Assembly (NCBI GenBank): GCA_964541895.1
Contig: CAZISM010000050.1
Span: forward strand, 1-36,262
Origin: CAZISM01 sp964541895
Lineage (GTDB): Bacteria > Zhuqueibacterota > Zhuqueibacteria > Residuimicrobiales > Residuimicrobiaceae
Length of the DNA stretch: 36,262 nt
Reading direction: 5' to 3'
Shown: piece by piece, positions 17,062-25,003 of the stretch
How positions within the stretch are numbered: position 1 is the first letter of the stretch
Layout: every line of letters begins with the position of its first letter
The notes under the pieces: generated by a model
What the model was told of the DNA's origin: nothing
The model's database searches: none
Seen by the model: only the letters and a program-made list of their open reading frames with translations
Program-made: the position numbers and the translations under genes

Positions 17062-17568
17062 ATGTCCCCGAACCTTTATTACAGCATCTATTCCTGGCCG
17101 ACGTCGGACCTGATTCTGGTCGCGTCTGCCAACGGGCTTTGTCGCATCGAATTTGCCCGGCAAACGGATGAAAATAGATTTCTCGCCGAATTCTCCCTGA
17201 ACTATCACATCAGCAAGGACGAGAAACCGTTTGCCGAAGTGCGCACCCAACTGGACTGCTATTTTAACGGCGACAATATCGACTGGCACATACCCCTGGA
17301 TGTTCTCAGCGGCACCGACTTTCAGCGTCTGGTCTGGTCCTATCTACGCAACATTCCTTATGGCCATACGGTCACCTATGGCCAGATCGCCAAAGAGCTG
17401 GGCAAACCGGGCGCCAGTCGCGCCGTCGGCGCCGCCAATGGCGCCAATCCCATCCCCATCATCATCCCCTGCCATCGTGTGCTGGCCGGCGCCGGCAAAC
17501 TGGGCGGGTATAGCGGCGGACTGGAGATCAAACAGGCGCTGTTGAGCCTGGAAGGTGTTTTGCTGTAA
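17062..17568 (+). CDS. ogt: Methylated-DNA-protein-cysteine methyltransferase
   Basis: The 168-residue protein repairs O6-alkylguanine (and O4-alkylthymine) by moving the alkyl group to its own cysteine. The acceptor motif IPCHRV is present, with Cys137. The helix-turn-helix DNA-binding region is YGHTVTYGQIAKELGKPGAS, followed by RAVGAANGANPIPI. Both are standard for the Ogt/AdaB family, and the length is normal. ATG 17062 is chosen because family members usually begin just before YYSIYSWPTSDLILVAS; in-frame ATGs at 16999 and 17032 would add a non-conserved tail. AGAGGT lies 12 bases upstream, a rather long spacing. The stop codon shares its last base with the next ATG (TAATG), so translation is likely coupled to the Nudix gene. 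Confidence 0.9.
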   Translation: MSPNLYYSIYSWPTSDLILVASANGLCRIEFARQTDENRFLAEFSLNYHISKDEKPFAEVRTQLDCYFNGDNIDWHIPLDVLSGTDFQRLVWSYLRNIPYGHTVTYGQIAKELGKPGASRAVGAANGANPIPIIIPCHRVLAGAGKLGGYSGGLEIKQALLSLEGVLL

Positions 17569-18344
17569 TGGAGCGCTGCCGGATCCTGGCCTCCGGCTGG
17601 TGGAGCGAGTCCGACGTCAGTGTGATATGGTCAGATCGATTTTTTCACCTGCCGACGCAATGGCAAGCTGAGGCGGATGCCTTCTGGGACGGGCAGCAGA
17701 GCCGGGGATACTTTAACGGCAAAATGGCGCGCCTGGGCGGCTGGCGCGTGCAGGACCACCATCTCCATATCGAACTGGAGACGACGGATTATAAAACGCT
17801 GCTCTTCGGCAACCACTGCGCAGATATCCTTGCAGAAGGCTATGAGGCTGTGTTGTCCGGAGCCCTCGGGGTCAGCGCTCTCGTCCGCAGCAGCGACGGC
17901 CAACTTGTGTTGATGAAACGCAGCGCCCAGGTGGGAGAATATCCGCTGTGCTATGACCTGTTCGGCGGTCATATCGATGCCGGACTGCAATCCGGCCGGA
18001 ACAGCCTGTTTCGCGCCATGGAACGGGAACTGGAGGAAGAACTGGGTCTGCCGGCCTCTCGCTATACGCTGCACTGCTTCGGTTTGCTGGAAACCTGCGA
18101 TCGCCGCAAGCCGGAACTGCTGTTCGCGGCCCACAGCCGGCATACCGCTGCAGAGCTGGGCAGGCTTGCAGAGAACGCCCGTGATGCCCACGAGTTTGAA
18201 CACATATTGATATTGGCTGATGATAAGCGTGCCATAAACGTATTTCTGCACGATCACGATACCATCAGTCCATCCGCTTACGGATGTTTATTTTTATATT
18301 CGCAGTTGAGAGTGACGCATGAAAGACAAGCACAAGCATTTTAA
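17568..18344 (+). CDS. Nudix hydrolase, NUDT22-like
   Basis: The 258-residue protein has a Nudix domain at about 98-250. The C-terminal half of the Nudix box is intact (RELEEELGL fits REUxEExGU), but the distance from GGH to this motif is about 5 residues longer than in the standard box, and the usual first Glu is not in place. The N-terminal part has a FNGKMARLGGW segment and an LETTDYKTLLFGN segment ahead of LGVSALVRSSDGQLVLMKRS. From memory this layout resembles NUDT22-type proteins, which cleave UDP-glucose or UDP-galactose. The substrate is therefore uncertain, and nucleotide-pool cleaning is also possible from the context. Its start overlaps the ogt stop by one base, and its end overlaps the ssb-like gene by 26 bases. 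Confidence 0.8.
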   Translation: MERCRILASGWWSESDVSVIWSDRFFHLPTQWQAEADAFWDGQQSRGYFNGKMARLGGWRVQDHHLHIELETTDYKTLLFGNHCADILAEGYEAVLSGALGVSALVRSSDGQLVLMKRSAQVGEYPLCYDLFGGHIDAGLQSGRNSLFRAMERELEEELGLPASRYTLHCFGLLETCDRRKPELLFAAHSRHTAAELGRLAENARDAHEFEHILILADDKRAINVFLHDHDTISPSAYGCLFLYSQLRVTHERQAQAF

Positions 18345-18828
18345 GGACAAGAAGCAGCGCCGGCCGGCCTCCGAGCCGCTGCCGGACCATTCCCGGAAAT
18401 CTTTTGACTTTCCCAATGTCAACCGCGTCGTCATCGCCGGACAATTGCAGCAGGATCCGCCCCTGCGCTGGACCTCCCGCGGCGTGCCGGTGACCAACTT
18501 TGTCATCGCCACGCAACCGGAGACGGAAGAGCCGCAGCCGGAAGGGCTGCAGCGAACGCCTTGCTTTATCAGCATCGTGGTCTGGGCGCAACAGGCGGTA
18601 CAGTGCAACAAATATCTTAAAAAGGGCAACAGCGTTCTCATCATCGGCGAGCTGCAATCCATGCCCAACAGCTCTCCGGACAAAGGGTTCTACCCCATCC
18701 AGGTCAACGCGCAATGGATTCAGTATCTTGAAAAAGGGTTGGTCTCGGCCATCGATCCCAGCTATGACCACCAGGGCGACGGCATATTGGAAATGGCGGA
18801 GAACACCAAGTCGGGAGAGATGATCTGA
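18319..18828 (+). CDS. ssb: Single-stranded DNA-binding protein-like (OB fold)
   Basis: The 169-residue protein has an OB-fold SSB core at about 33-138 (VNRVVIAGQLQQDPPLRWTS, then PVTNFVIATQ, YLKKGNSVLIIGELQS). The layout matches bacterial SSB: the conserved N-x-V-x-x-x-G-x-L start and W-x-x-x-A strand (VVWAQQAVQCNKYLKKG). It differs from housekeeping SSB in two visible ways. A basic extension of about 32 residues precedes the fold (KDKHKHFKDKKQRR), and the C-terminus (AENTKSGEMI) lacks the acidic DDDIPF-like tip that recruits partner proteins. It may be a second SSB with a special role, perhaps working with the alkyltransferase next door. The start lies inside the Nudix gene. The stop is one base from the stop of the convergent lptD-like gene. 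Confidence 0.8.
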   Translation: MKDKHKHFKDKKQRRPASEPLPDHSRKSFDFPNVNRVVIAGQLQQDPPLRWTSRGVPVTNFVIATQPETEEPQPEGLQRTPCFISIVVWAQQAVQCNKYLKKGNSVLIIGELQSMPNSSPDKGFYPIQVNAQWIQYLEKGLVSAIDPSYDHQGDGILEMAENTKSGEMI

Positions 18829-18829
18829 A

Positions 18830-21433
18830 CTAGTACCCTAACACGCTCCCGGTCCCGCCACGGCGTTCGAGTTTGATGTCGCGCAGAGTCGGCGATTTTA
18901 TACTGATGCGGAAATAGACCCGTTTGCTGATGCCGGAGGGCACCCAGTCGACCTGCGCTTCCCAGCAGTGCAGGTCGCGGTAAAACGCCAGGCGATGATA
19001 CGAGATCTGCTGTTTTTCCAGGTCATAATGGGCGCTGTAATTCACCCGCCAGTTTTTGGTCAGGCTCATCTCGGCGCCGGAAATGTCCATGTAGTAGCGC
19101 CGCGTGGTTACGGCCGGATTGGTCTTGTCCAGCGAAAAATTGAACGTCATGTTCACCCGCCAGGGAATGCTGACGCCCTGAGTCATGCCTTCGTCATAAA
19201 AGCGGTTGCCGCGCCGCATCGAAGTTTCTTCCAGAACCGAGAGATCCTCCGGTCGCAATGCCTGCTCATCGTTCTCGACATCGGTCGGCTGTGGGCCCTG
19301 TTGCTTCTCGGCTGATGGCTTTTTTTCGCCCTTGCCTTCCAGCCGCAGGGAAAAATTCAGGTTCAGCGACGTGAACCGCATATAGTGCCACGGTTGCCAG
19401 GGACGATCTTCAAAGAGATACTGATTCACCCGGGAGGCCAGCTGCGAATCCCAATCGTAAAAGGTGTGGCCGGTCGAGGCGGACAGGCTGAAATTGCGCG
19501 CCGGATTGGCCTGCCAGTAGGTGCGCAGGTCGGACAAGCGGTACTGTTTGGCCTTGAAATTAAAGCCGGTGTTGAAATCCATGGTAAAGAGATCGAGCTT
19601 TTTCTCCTTGTCGCCGCTGCCGGTCTTCATCTGGAACAGGTTGCGCACGCTCAAACTGACGACCTGCGAGCCGCCGGAGGAGGTGCCGCTGAAACGATCC
19701 TTCTTGACTTTTTCGCCCTCGGCATTTTCCAGCTCCTGAAAATAGCCCCACATACTCTCGGAAAAATCCGGCGTATAGTTAAAGGACAACGACGGCGTGA
19801 CGACATGGCGGATCAGTTGGATATCGCCAAAGCCCGGCGCAAAGACGCCATACATCTTGGTGGAGGCCGAGGTGCTGTAATTAAAGGTGTGGCGGGCAAA
19901 AAAGCCGTCTTCGTCCCTGCTTTCGATCTGCTGCGTATCTTCGTCGAGATAATAGCGTTTGCTGCGATCGAACCAGTCGTCTTCCAGGTTGAGGGACTGG
20001 TTGATGGACAGAAAACCGAAATATTTTTTCGGGCTGGAAAGGGAGAAATCGAGATTGTGCGTCACCTGCCGCTGTGTTTCCGTCTGCTTGTACGGTTCGA
20101 CGCCGATCTGCTGCAAATATTCCCGGCGCGTGTTGTACAGACTGGAGCCGTAGGAAAAATAGAGCGAGTGGTACCATTTTTCCTCGCTGCGCCGGCCTTT
20201 GGCCTTGCGCGGATTGAAAATCTGCGTCTGGCTCTTGCGCAACGCCATCTGCGGGAACGTCGTGGTGGTGACATCGTCCTGCAGGTCCCTGACCTGGGTG
20301 GCGTTGACGCTCAGGCTGATCTTTTGCTGCGGCCAATAGCGGGAAAAGGTGGCGTTGGAACGCAACTCGCGCGTCAACCGCGAAGCCAGGCTGGTGGAAA
20401 GATCCTGGTAAAAACTCTTGTCGCTGACAAAATAGCCGCTGACGCTGAAGCGGGTGTTGGGATCGAACTCCTGGCTATGCTGGATGGTAAGATCCCATCG
20501 CCGCTCCTGCGTGGCATCGCCGAAATTCTTGCGCGTCAGCGAACCGTTGATGCTGCCGTTGAGTTTGTAGCGCACGGCATAATTCACGCCGGTGTCCATG
20601 AGCCAGCCGGAGCGTTCGAAAAAATCGACGGTGGCGCGCGCATCCCAGTAATTGCTGGCCGCCCAGTAGTAGCCGAGGCCGCGCAGGTAGCGACCCTCGC
20701 GGGTGCTTTCACCGTAACGCGGGATGATGAGGCCGGAGTGGCGTCCCGATTTGGTGGGAAAAAAGGCGAACGGAAGCGCCGCCACCGGGATCTTGCCGAG
20801 AAACATGAGGATCGGTTTGGCGATTACGCGATCGTTCACGATCATCTTGAGGCGGCGAGCGCTGAAATGAAAGTGCGGACTGGAATCCTGGTCACAGGTG
20901 GTGAACATCGAATGGGAAACGTTGAACGTCTTTTTCGCCACCATTTTGATCTGTTCGCCGACATAATGGCCGTCTTCCAGCTTGGTGCGGCCGCGCACCA
21001 CCACGCCCTTGTCCGTTTTATAATTAAACACCATCCGTGTTCCCGTCATCTGCGATCCGCTCTCGATGAGCTCCGGTTCACCTTTCATGGTGATCACAGC
21101 CGTCGAGTCGGTCGCGCCCGGCTGTTTGACCCAGGCAGTATCGGGCACGCCCTCCGCAGTCAGCAGATTGGCGTCATAATCGATGGTAATCAATTCCGCT
21201 TTTAGAGTCATGTTTTTATATTGCACGACGGCGTTGCCGCGAAAGACGCTTTTGCGTTCGCGCACCAGATTGTCGATGATGCGGGCATCGTAGGCGATAG
21301 AGGTATCGATTTCGGAGCGTTTCAGCCGGCGCTGTTCAGAAGCCGCGCCGGTAGTGTCGGCAGCCGGCAGCTGCGCGATCGCCATGCTGCAGAACATGGC
21401 TAGTCCGAATAGGAATAATAGTAACCTGGTCAT
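18830..21433 (-). CDS. lptD: LptD-like LPS-assembly / organic-solvent-tolerance outer-membrane protein
   Basis: The 867-residue protein has a signal peptide (MTRLLLFLFGLAMFCSMAIAQ). An OstA-like beta-jellyroll domain covers about 40-185 (RGNAVVQYKNMTLKAELITI, then GRTKLEDGHYVGEQIKMV). A junction follows with TTCDQDSSPHFHFSARRLKM and the conserved PVAALPFAFFPTKSGRHSG. The large C-terminal barrel has alternating strands and many Tyr, Arg and Asn. LptD places lipopolysaccharide in the outer leaflet together with LptE. Only one obvious Cys lies in the junction, so the E. coli-type disulphide pattern is not repeated. ATG 21433 is chosen because it starts the signal peptide; a GTG at 21463 would add 10 residues. 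It follows rarA by about 32 bases on the same strand and ends next to the ssb-like stop with no terminator between. Confidence 0.85.
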   Translation of the reverse strand: MTRLLLFLFGLAMFCSMAIAQLPAADTTGAASEQRRLKRSEIDTSIAYDARIIDNLVRERKSVFRGNAVVQYKNMTLKAELITIDYDANLLTAEGVPDTAWVKQPGATDSTAVITMKGEPELIESGSQMTGTRMVFNYKTDKGVVVRGRTKLEDGHYVGEQIKMVAKKTFNVSHSMFTTCDQDSSPHFHFSARRLKMIVNDRVIAKPILMFLGKIPVAALPFAFFPTKSGRHSGLIIPRYGESTREGRYLRGLGYYWAASNYWDARATVDFFERSGWLMDTGVNYAVRYKLNGSINGSLTRKNFGDATQERRWDLTIQHSQEFDPNTRFSVSGYFVSDKSFYQDLSTSLASRLTRELRSNATFSRYWPQQKISLSVNATQVRDLQDDVTTTTFPQMALRKSQTQIFNPRKAKGRRSEEKWYHSLYFSYGSSLYNTRREYLQQIGVEPYKQTETQRQVTHNLDFSLSSPKKYFGFLSINQSLNLEDDWFDRSKRYYLDEDTQQIESRDEDGFFARHTFNYSTSASTKMYGVFAPGFGDIQLIRHVVTPSLSFNYTPDFSESMWGYFQELENAEGEKVKKDRFSGTSSGGSQVVSLSVRNLFQMKTGSGDKEKKLDLFTMDFNTGFNFKAKQYRLSDLRTYWQANPARNFSLSASTGHTFYDWDSQLASRVNQYLFEDRPWQPWHYMRFTSLNLNFSLRLEGKGEKKPSAEKQQGPQPTDVENDEQALRPEDLSVLEETSMRRGNRFYDEGMTQGVSIPWRVNMTFNFSLDKTNPAVTTRRYYMDISGAEMSLTKNWRVNYSAHYDLEKQQISYHRLAFYRDLHCWEAQVDWVPSGISKRVYFRISIKSPTLRDIKLERRGGTGSVLGY

Positions 21434-21465
21434 CTCATCACAAAATCTGGAATTCGTAAGCACGG

Positions 21466-22779
21466 CTATCGTTTTCGTTTGGGCCAGAGCATCTGCAAAC
21501 GCTCCTTGATCTTTTTTTCAATGCCGTTCTCCGTTGGCCGGTAATAGACCTGGCGCGGCGCCTGCGGCGGCAGATAATCCTGTTCCACAAAACCGCCGAC
21601 GTCGTGGGGATACTTGTACCCGTTGGCGTAACCTAAATCCTTCATCAACGGGGTCGGCGCATTGCGCAGATGCAGCGGAATCTGCTCCGGCGCCTGCCGG
21701 CGGATTTCGGACAACGCCTCGTCAATGGCCCGATAGGAAGCATTGCTCTTTGGCGCGCTGGCGAGATAGGTGGTGGCTTGCGCCAGCACTATGCGGCCTT
21801 CCGGCATGCCGATGTAATGCACGGCGGTGAAGGCCGAGGTCGCCACCATCAGCGCGTGCGGATCGGCGTTGCCGATATCTTCAGAGGCTAAAATAACCAA
21901 ACGCCGGGCCACGAAGAGAGGATCCTCACCGCCATCCAGCATAACCGCCAGCCAATAGATGGCCGCATCCGGATCCGAACCGCGCACGCTTTTAATAAAC
22001 GCGGAAATGGTGTCGTAATGATATTCGCCTTTTTTATCATACAGGTTGGCGCGGCGCTGCAGCGCTTCCTCCACCAGTTCACGGTAAATACGCCGCTCGC
22101 CGTTCGCCGCGGCCTCGCACAATTGCACGGCCAGCTCAAGCCCGTTTAACAGCACCCGCGCATCACCGCCCGCCAGTTTCAGTAAAATCTGTCGCGCATC
22201 TTCGTCCACAACGACCTGTTGACGACTGAGCACCTCATCCTGCGTCAGGGCCCGCTGCAGGATCTGGCCGAGTTCATCGCTGGAAAGAGATTCCAGCTTG
22301 TAGACCCGGCAACGTGACAGCAGCGCGGAAATGACTTCGAAACTTGGGTTTTCGGTGGTAGCGCCGATAAGCAGAATCGTGCCGTCTTCGACCGAATGGA
22401 GCAACGCATCCTGCTGCGCCTTGTTGAAACGGTGTATTTCATCGACAAAAAGAATGGTGCGCGTGCCGAGCCGGCGGTTTTTCTCAGCCTCGGCAATGAC
22501 TTTGCGCATATCAGCCACCCCGGATGTCACCGCGCTGATGGCATGGTAGTTGGACTGGGTGGCATGGGCGATCAAGCGCGCCAGCGTGGTTTTGCCGGTT
22601 CCCGGCGGCCCCCAGAACAGCATGGACACCAGCGCATCCGTCTCTATGGCGCGCCGCAAGATCTTGCCCGGGCCCAGCAGATGGCGCTGACCCACCACCT
22701 CATCCAGCTTTAGCGGCCGCATCCGGTCCGCCAGAGGCCGCGCAGTGGCGTCAGGCAATTGTTCTTCAAACATTTGCAT
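21466..22779 (-). CDS. rarA: Replication-associated recombination protein A (AAA+ ATPase)
   Basis: The 437-residue protein is a clamp-loader-like AAA+ ATPase that acts at stalled replication forks. It shows Walker A GPPGTGKTT (57-65), Walker B ILFVDE (109-114), sensor-1 region LIGATTENPSF, and the family C-terminal block (VARRLVILASEDIGNADP, PLHLRNAPTPLMKDLGY, GGFVEQDYLPP). Length and order are normal for RarA/MgsA. Two ATGs (22779 and 22773) are possible, and neither has a clear ribosome site; the first is used here. It is divergent from tetR and is followed by the lptD-like gene. That pairing has no obvious shared function, so shared transcription may be incidental. Confidence 0.93.
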   Translation of the reverse strand: MQMFEEQLPDATARPLADRMRPLKLDEVVGQRHLLGPGKILRRAIETDALVSMLFWGPPGTGKTTLARLIAHATQSNYHAISAVTSGVADMRKVIAEAEKNRRLGTRTILFVDEIHRFNKAQQDALLHSVEDGTILLIGATTENPSFEVISALLSRCRVYKLESLSSDELGQILQRALTQDEVLSRQQVVVDEDARQILLKLAGGDARVLLNGLELAVQLCEAAANGERRIYRELVEEALQRRANLYDKKGEYHYDTISAFIKSVRGSDPDAAIYWLAVMLDGGEDPLFVARRLVILASEDIGNADPHALMVATSAFTAVHYIGMPEGRIVLAQATTYLASAPKSNASYRAIDEALSEIRRQAPEQIPLHLRNAPTPLMKDLGYANGYKYPHDVGGFVEQDYLPPQAPRQVYYRPTENGIEKKIKERLQMLWPKRKR

Positions 22780-22878
22780 TGAAAAATGTAGTAAAATATA
22801 GCTCCATTTGCAAGGTGATTAGCAAAATCATAATTTACTGTAACTTTTTTCGGAAATATCGTATATTATAAGACTGTT

Positions 22879-22892
22879 CTACCGAACGGTAG
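22879..22892. promoter_or_regulatory. Perfect palindrome, likely TetR-family operator
   Basis: CTACCG-AA-CGGTAG is a perfect 6+6 inverted repeat centred about 30 bases before the tetR start codon. It lies just after an AT-rich TATATTATAAG that resembles a -10 region (22862-22872). ACCGxxCGGT-type sites are typical of TetR-family regulators. The position suggests the regulator blocks its own transcription and that of the efflux operon behind it. It also lies between divergent tetR and rarA. Confidence 0.65.
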
Positions 22893-22914
22893 GTAACATG
22901 GAAAAGGAATCTTG

Positions 22915-23520
22915 ATGACGGAAAAAAAGCAGTGCTCTCCGGAATGCGATACTAAAAATCATATATTTATGGAAGCTGCCCGACTTTTTGCCGAAAAGGG
23001 ATACCATGCGGTCTCTATGCGCGAAATATCCGAGAGGTCAGATGTATCCAAACCTATGATTTATTATTATTTCGGCAGTAAAGAAGGTATTTACAAGGCG
23101 TTGCTGGACACAGGCCTGCAGCATAGTCAAAAAAATATAATGGAAGTTTCGACGGCTACCCTCTCCACCAGGGAAAAATTGATCGAATTTATCAACAAAC
23201 GATTCAACGCCTGCATCGAGTATCCGGAATACAGCAAATTTTTTATCAGCCTGTTCGTTTCCTCCGAACGATTTCCCTTTATGGAACAGTTCAAGGCTGA
23301 AACACAAAAACAGGAACAGATCATCAAACAGGTGATCGAAACGGGGATCAGCCGAGGCGAATTCAGGTCCGACCTGGACGCCCAACTGGCGCTGGAGGTG
23401 ATCGGTGGTGCGGTTATGCACTTTATCTGGCACCACTTTTTAGGCCTGGAACCCAAAGTGTCTCGCCATTTGGCGGAAAAAATTGTCGACCTGGTCCTGG
23501 TCGGCATGAACCGAACTTGA
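22915..23520 (+). CDS. TetR/AcrR-family transcriptional regulator
   Basis: The 201-residue protein has an N-terminal helix-turn-helix (about 15-60: FMEAARLFAEKGYHAVSMRE, then ISERSDVSKPMIYYYFGSKE), the standard TetR_N pattern with the YYYFGSKEG ending. The C-terminal part is helical and variable, and would bind the inducer and form the dimer. The ATG at 22915 has AAGGAA about 6 bases upstream; a TTG just before is an unlikely start. An operator-like palindrome lies in front. The TolC-adaptor-RND genes follow on the same strand after 66 bases, so it most likely represses the efflux operon and itself, with a toxic compound as inducer. The inducer is unknown. Confidence 0.92.
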   Translation: MTEKKQCSPECDTKNHIFMEAARLFAEKGYHAVSMREISERSDVSKPMIYYYFGSKEGIYKALLDTGLQHSQKNIMEVSTATLSTREKLIEFINKRFNACIEYPEYSKFFISLFVSSERFPFMEQFKAETQKQEQIIKQVIETGISRGEFRSDLDAQLALEVIGGAVMHFIWHHFLGLEPKVSRHLAEKIVDLVLVGMNRT

Positions 23521-23586
23521 CCGCAACATCGCGGCTGCTATTCTCTTAAACTCTTACAGGAAACAGAGGCAGAATTGGAGGTAAGA

Positions 23587-24969
23587 ATGATGAAACGAGC
23601 GATCATGCTGCTGGTCCTGACCATCAGCATGTGCAGTGTGGCCCAGGAGAAAATAAATCTGACGCTGCAGCAGTCTGTGGCGATGGCGCTGGAAAAAAAT
23701 CCCGAGCTGCAGGCGGCTCATAAAGAAGTAGCCAAGGCCAAAGCCTCCGTTTGGGAAGCACGCGCCAATATATTGCCGACCGTGAACGCTTCGGCCAATT
23801 TCCAAAAAGCCTGGAACATTCAGGAAACCACTATTCCCAATTTCATCAAATTGATGATGGGGCCCGGGGTTTCCATGATTCCGGCGCTGGCCGATATGCC
23901 CGATTATGTGCGCATCTCGTTCGGCCTGGAAAACACCTTTACCTACGGCGCCAACCTGCAACAACCGCTGTTTCTCGGCGGCGCCGGTTGGGCCGGTGTG
24001 CAGATGGCCGGCGCCGGCAAACGGGCGGCTGAACAGAACTATGAATCCAAAAAACAGAATCTGATTTATAACACCTCAGCCGCATTCTACGGCTGTATTC
24101 TCGCCAAGCAGCTGGTGCAGGTTCAGGAAGAGGCGCTGGCCCAGGCACAGGCGAATCTGGATATCGTCATCAAGAAACATGATGTGGGCATGGCCTCCGG
24201 ATTCGACAAGATGCGCGCCGAAGTTGAAGTAGCCAATTTGAAACCGGACGTGATCTCGGCCCGCAACAACAGGCAGCTGGCCCTGACGCACCTGCGCAAT
24301 GTGATCGGCCTGGAACGGAACGTCGAGCTGGACGTCAGCGGCGAACTGGCCTATGAAAACGATGACTATGCCGACATGACCCTGGCGGAATTTCAAAAAC
24401 GGGCGCTGCAATCCCGTCCGGAAATGAAAGCACTGTCGGAACAGGTCTATATCAGCCGCAAAGGGATCACCGTTGCCCGCAGCGCGTTTATGCCCAAACT
24501 GTTTTTCAGCACAGACTATTCGTTCCTGGCCATGCGCAACGATTACCAGTTCCGCCAGGACGATTTCAGCAAAGGCTTTACCTCTGCGGTCAGCCTGCAG
24601 ATCCCGCTGTTCCATGGTCTGAAAAACACCAAGGGATTCCAGAAAGCGCGGCTGGATTACAACATCATGCTGGATACGGAAAAACAGGTGCGCGACGGCG
24701 TCGTCGCGGAAGCGGAAATGACGTTCAACAAATTTCAGGAAGCGCGACAGAAATATCAGGCCGCCCGGGAATCCATCTCGCTGGCCCAGGAAGCGTTGCG
24801 TCTGGCCAACCTCATGTACGAAGAGGGGGCCAGCACCCAACTCGACGTGCTCAGCGCCCAGTTGGCCAGGAACCGGGCTCAATTGAATTATATTTCTTCG
24901 CTGTACGAATATCAGATGGCGCGCTATGCCGTGCGCAAAGCGACCGGCGCGCTCACCAGTGTATTATAA
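23587..24969 (+). CDS. TolC-family outer-membrane efflux factor
   Basis: The 460-residue protein has a signal peptide (about 1-21, ending SVAQ). Two long repeats of the outer-membrane efflux protein family follow, with coiled-coil helices: LQQSVAMALEKNPELQAAHK at the start of repeat one and DMTLAEFQKRALQSRPEMKA at the start of repeat two. This is the trimeric tunnel through the outer membrane for the RND pump encoded downstream. GGAGG sits six bases before ATG 23587, which is preferred to an in-frame TTG at 23575. The adaptor start follows the stop by 34 bases. Confidence 0.92.
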   Translation: MMKRAIMLLVLTISMCSVAQEKINLTLQQSVAMALEKNPELQAAHKEVAKAKASVWEARANILPTVNASANFQKAWNIQETTIPNFIKLMMGPGVSMIPALADMPDYVRISFGLENTFTYGANLQQPLFLGGAGWAGVQMAGAGKRAAEQNYESKKQNLIYNTSAAFYGCILAKQLVQVQEEALAQAQANLDIVIKKHDVGMASGFDKMRAEVEVANLKPDVISARNNRQLALTHLRNVIGLERNVELDVSGELAYENDDYADMTLAEFQKRALQSRPEMKALSEQVYISRKGITVARSAFMPKLFFSTDYSFLAMRNDYQFRQDDFSKGFTSAVSLQIPLFHGLKNTKGFQKARLDYNIMLDTEKQVRDGVVAEAEMTFNKFQEARQKYQAARESISLAQEALRLANLMYEEGASTQLDVLSAQLARNRAQLNYISSLYEYQMARYAVRKATGALTSVL

Positions 24970-25003
24970 TATGGCAGGACGGATCAAAATGACAGGAGAA
25001 CCT

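Noticed and set aside
19385..21205. Long plus-strand open frame (606 codons) inside the lptD-like gene
   Set aside because: It is a shadow of the minus-strand gene. It has no ribosome site, no family motifs and a composition typical of the reverse of a GC-rich coding frame.
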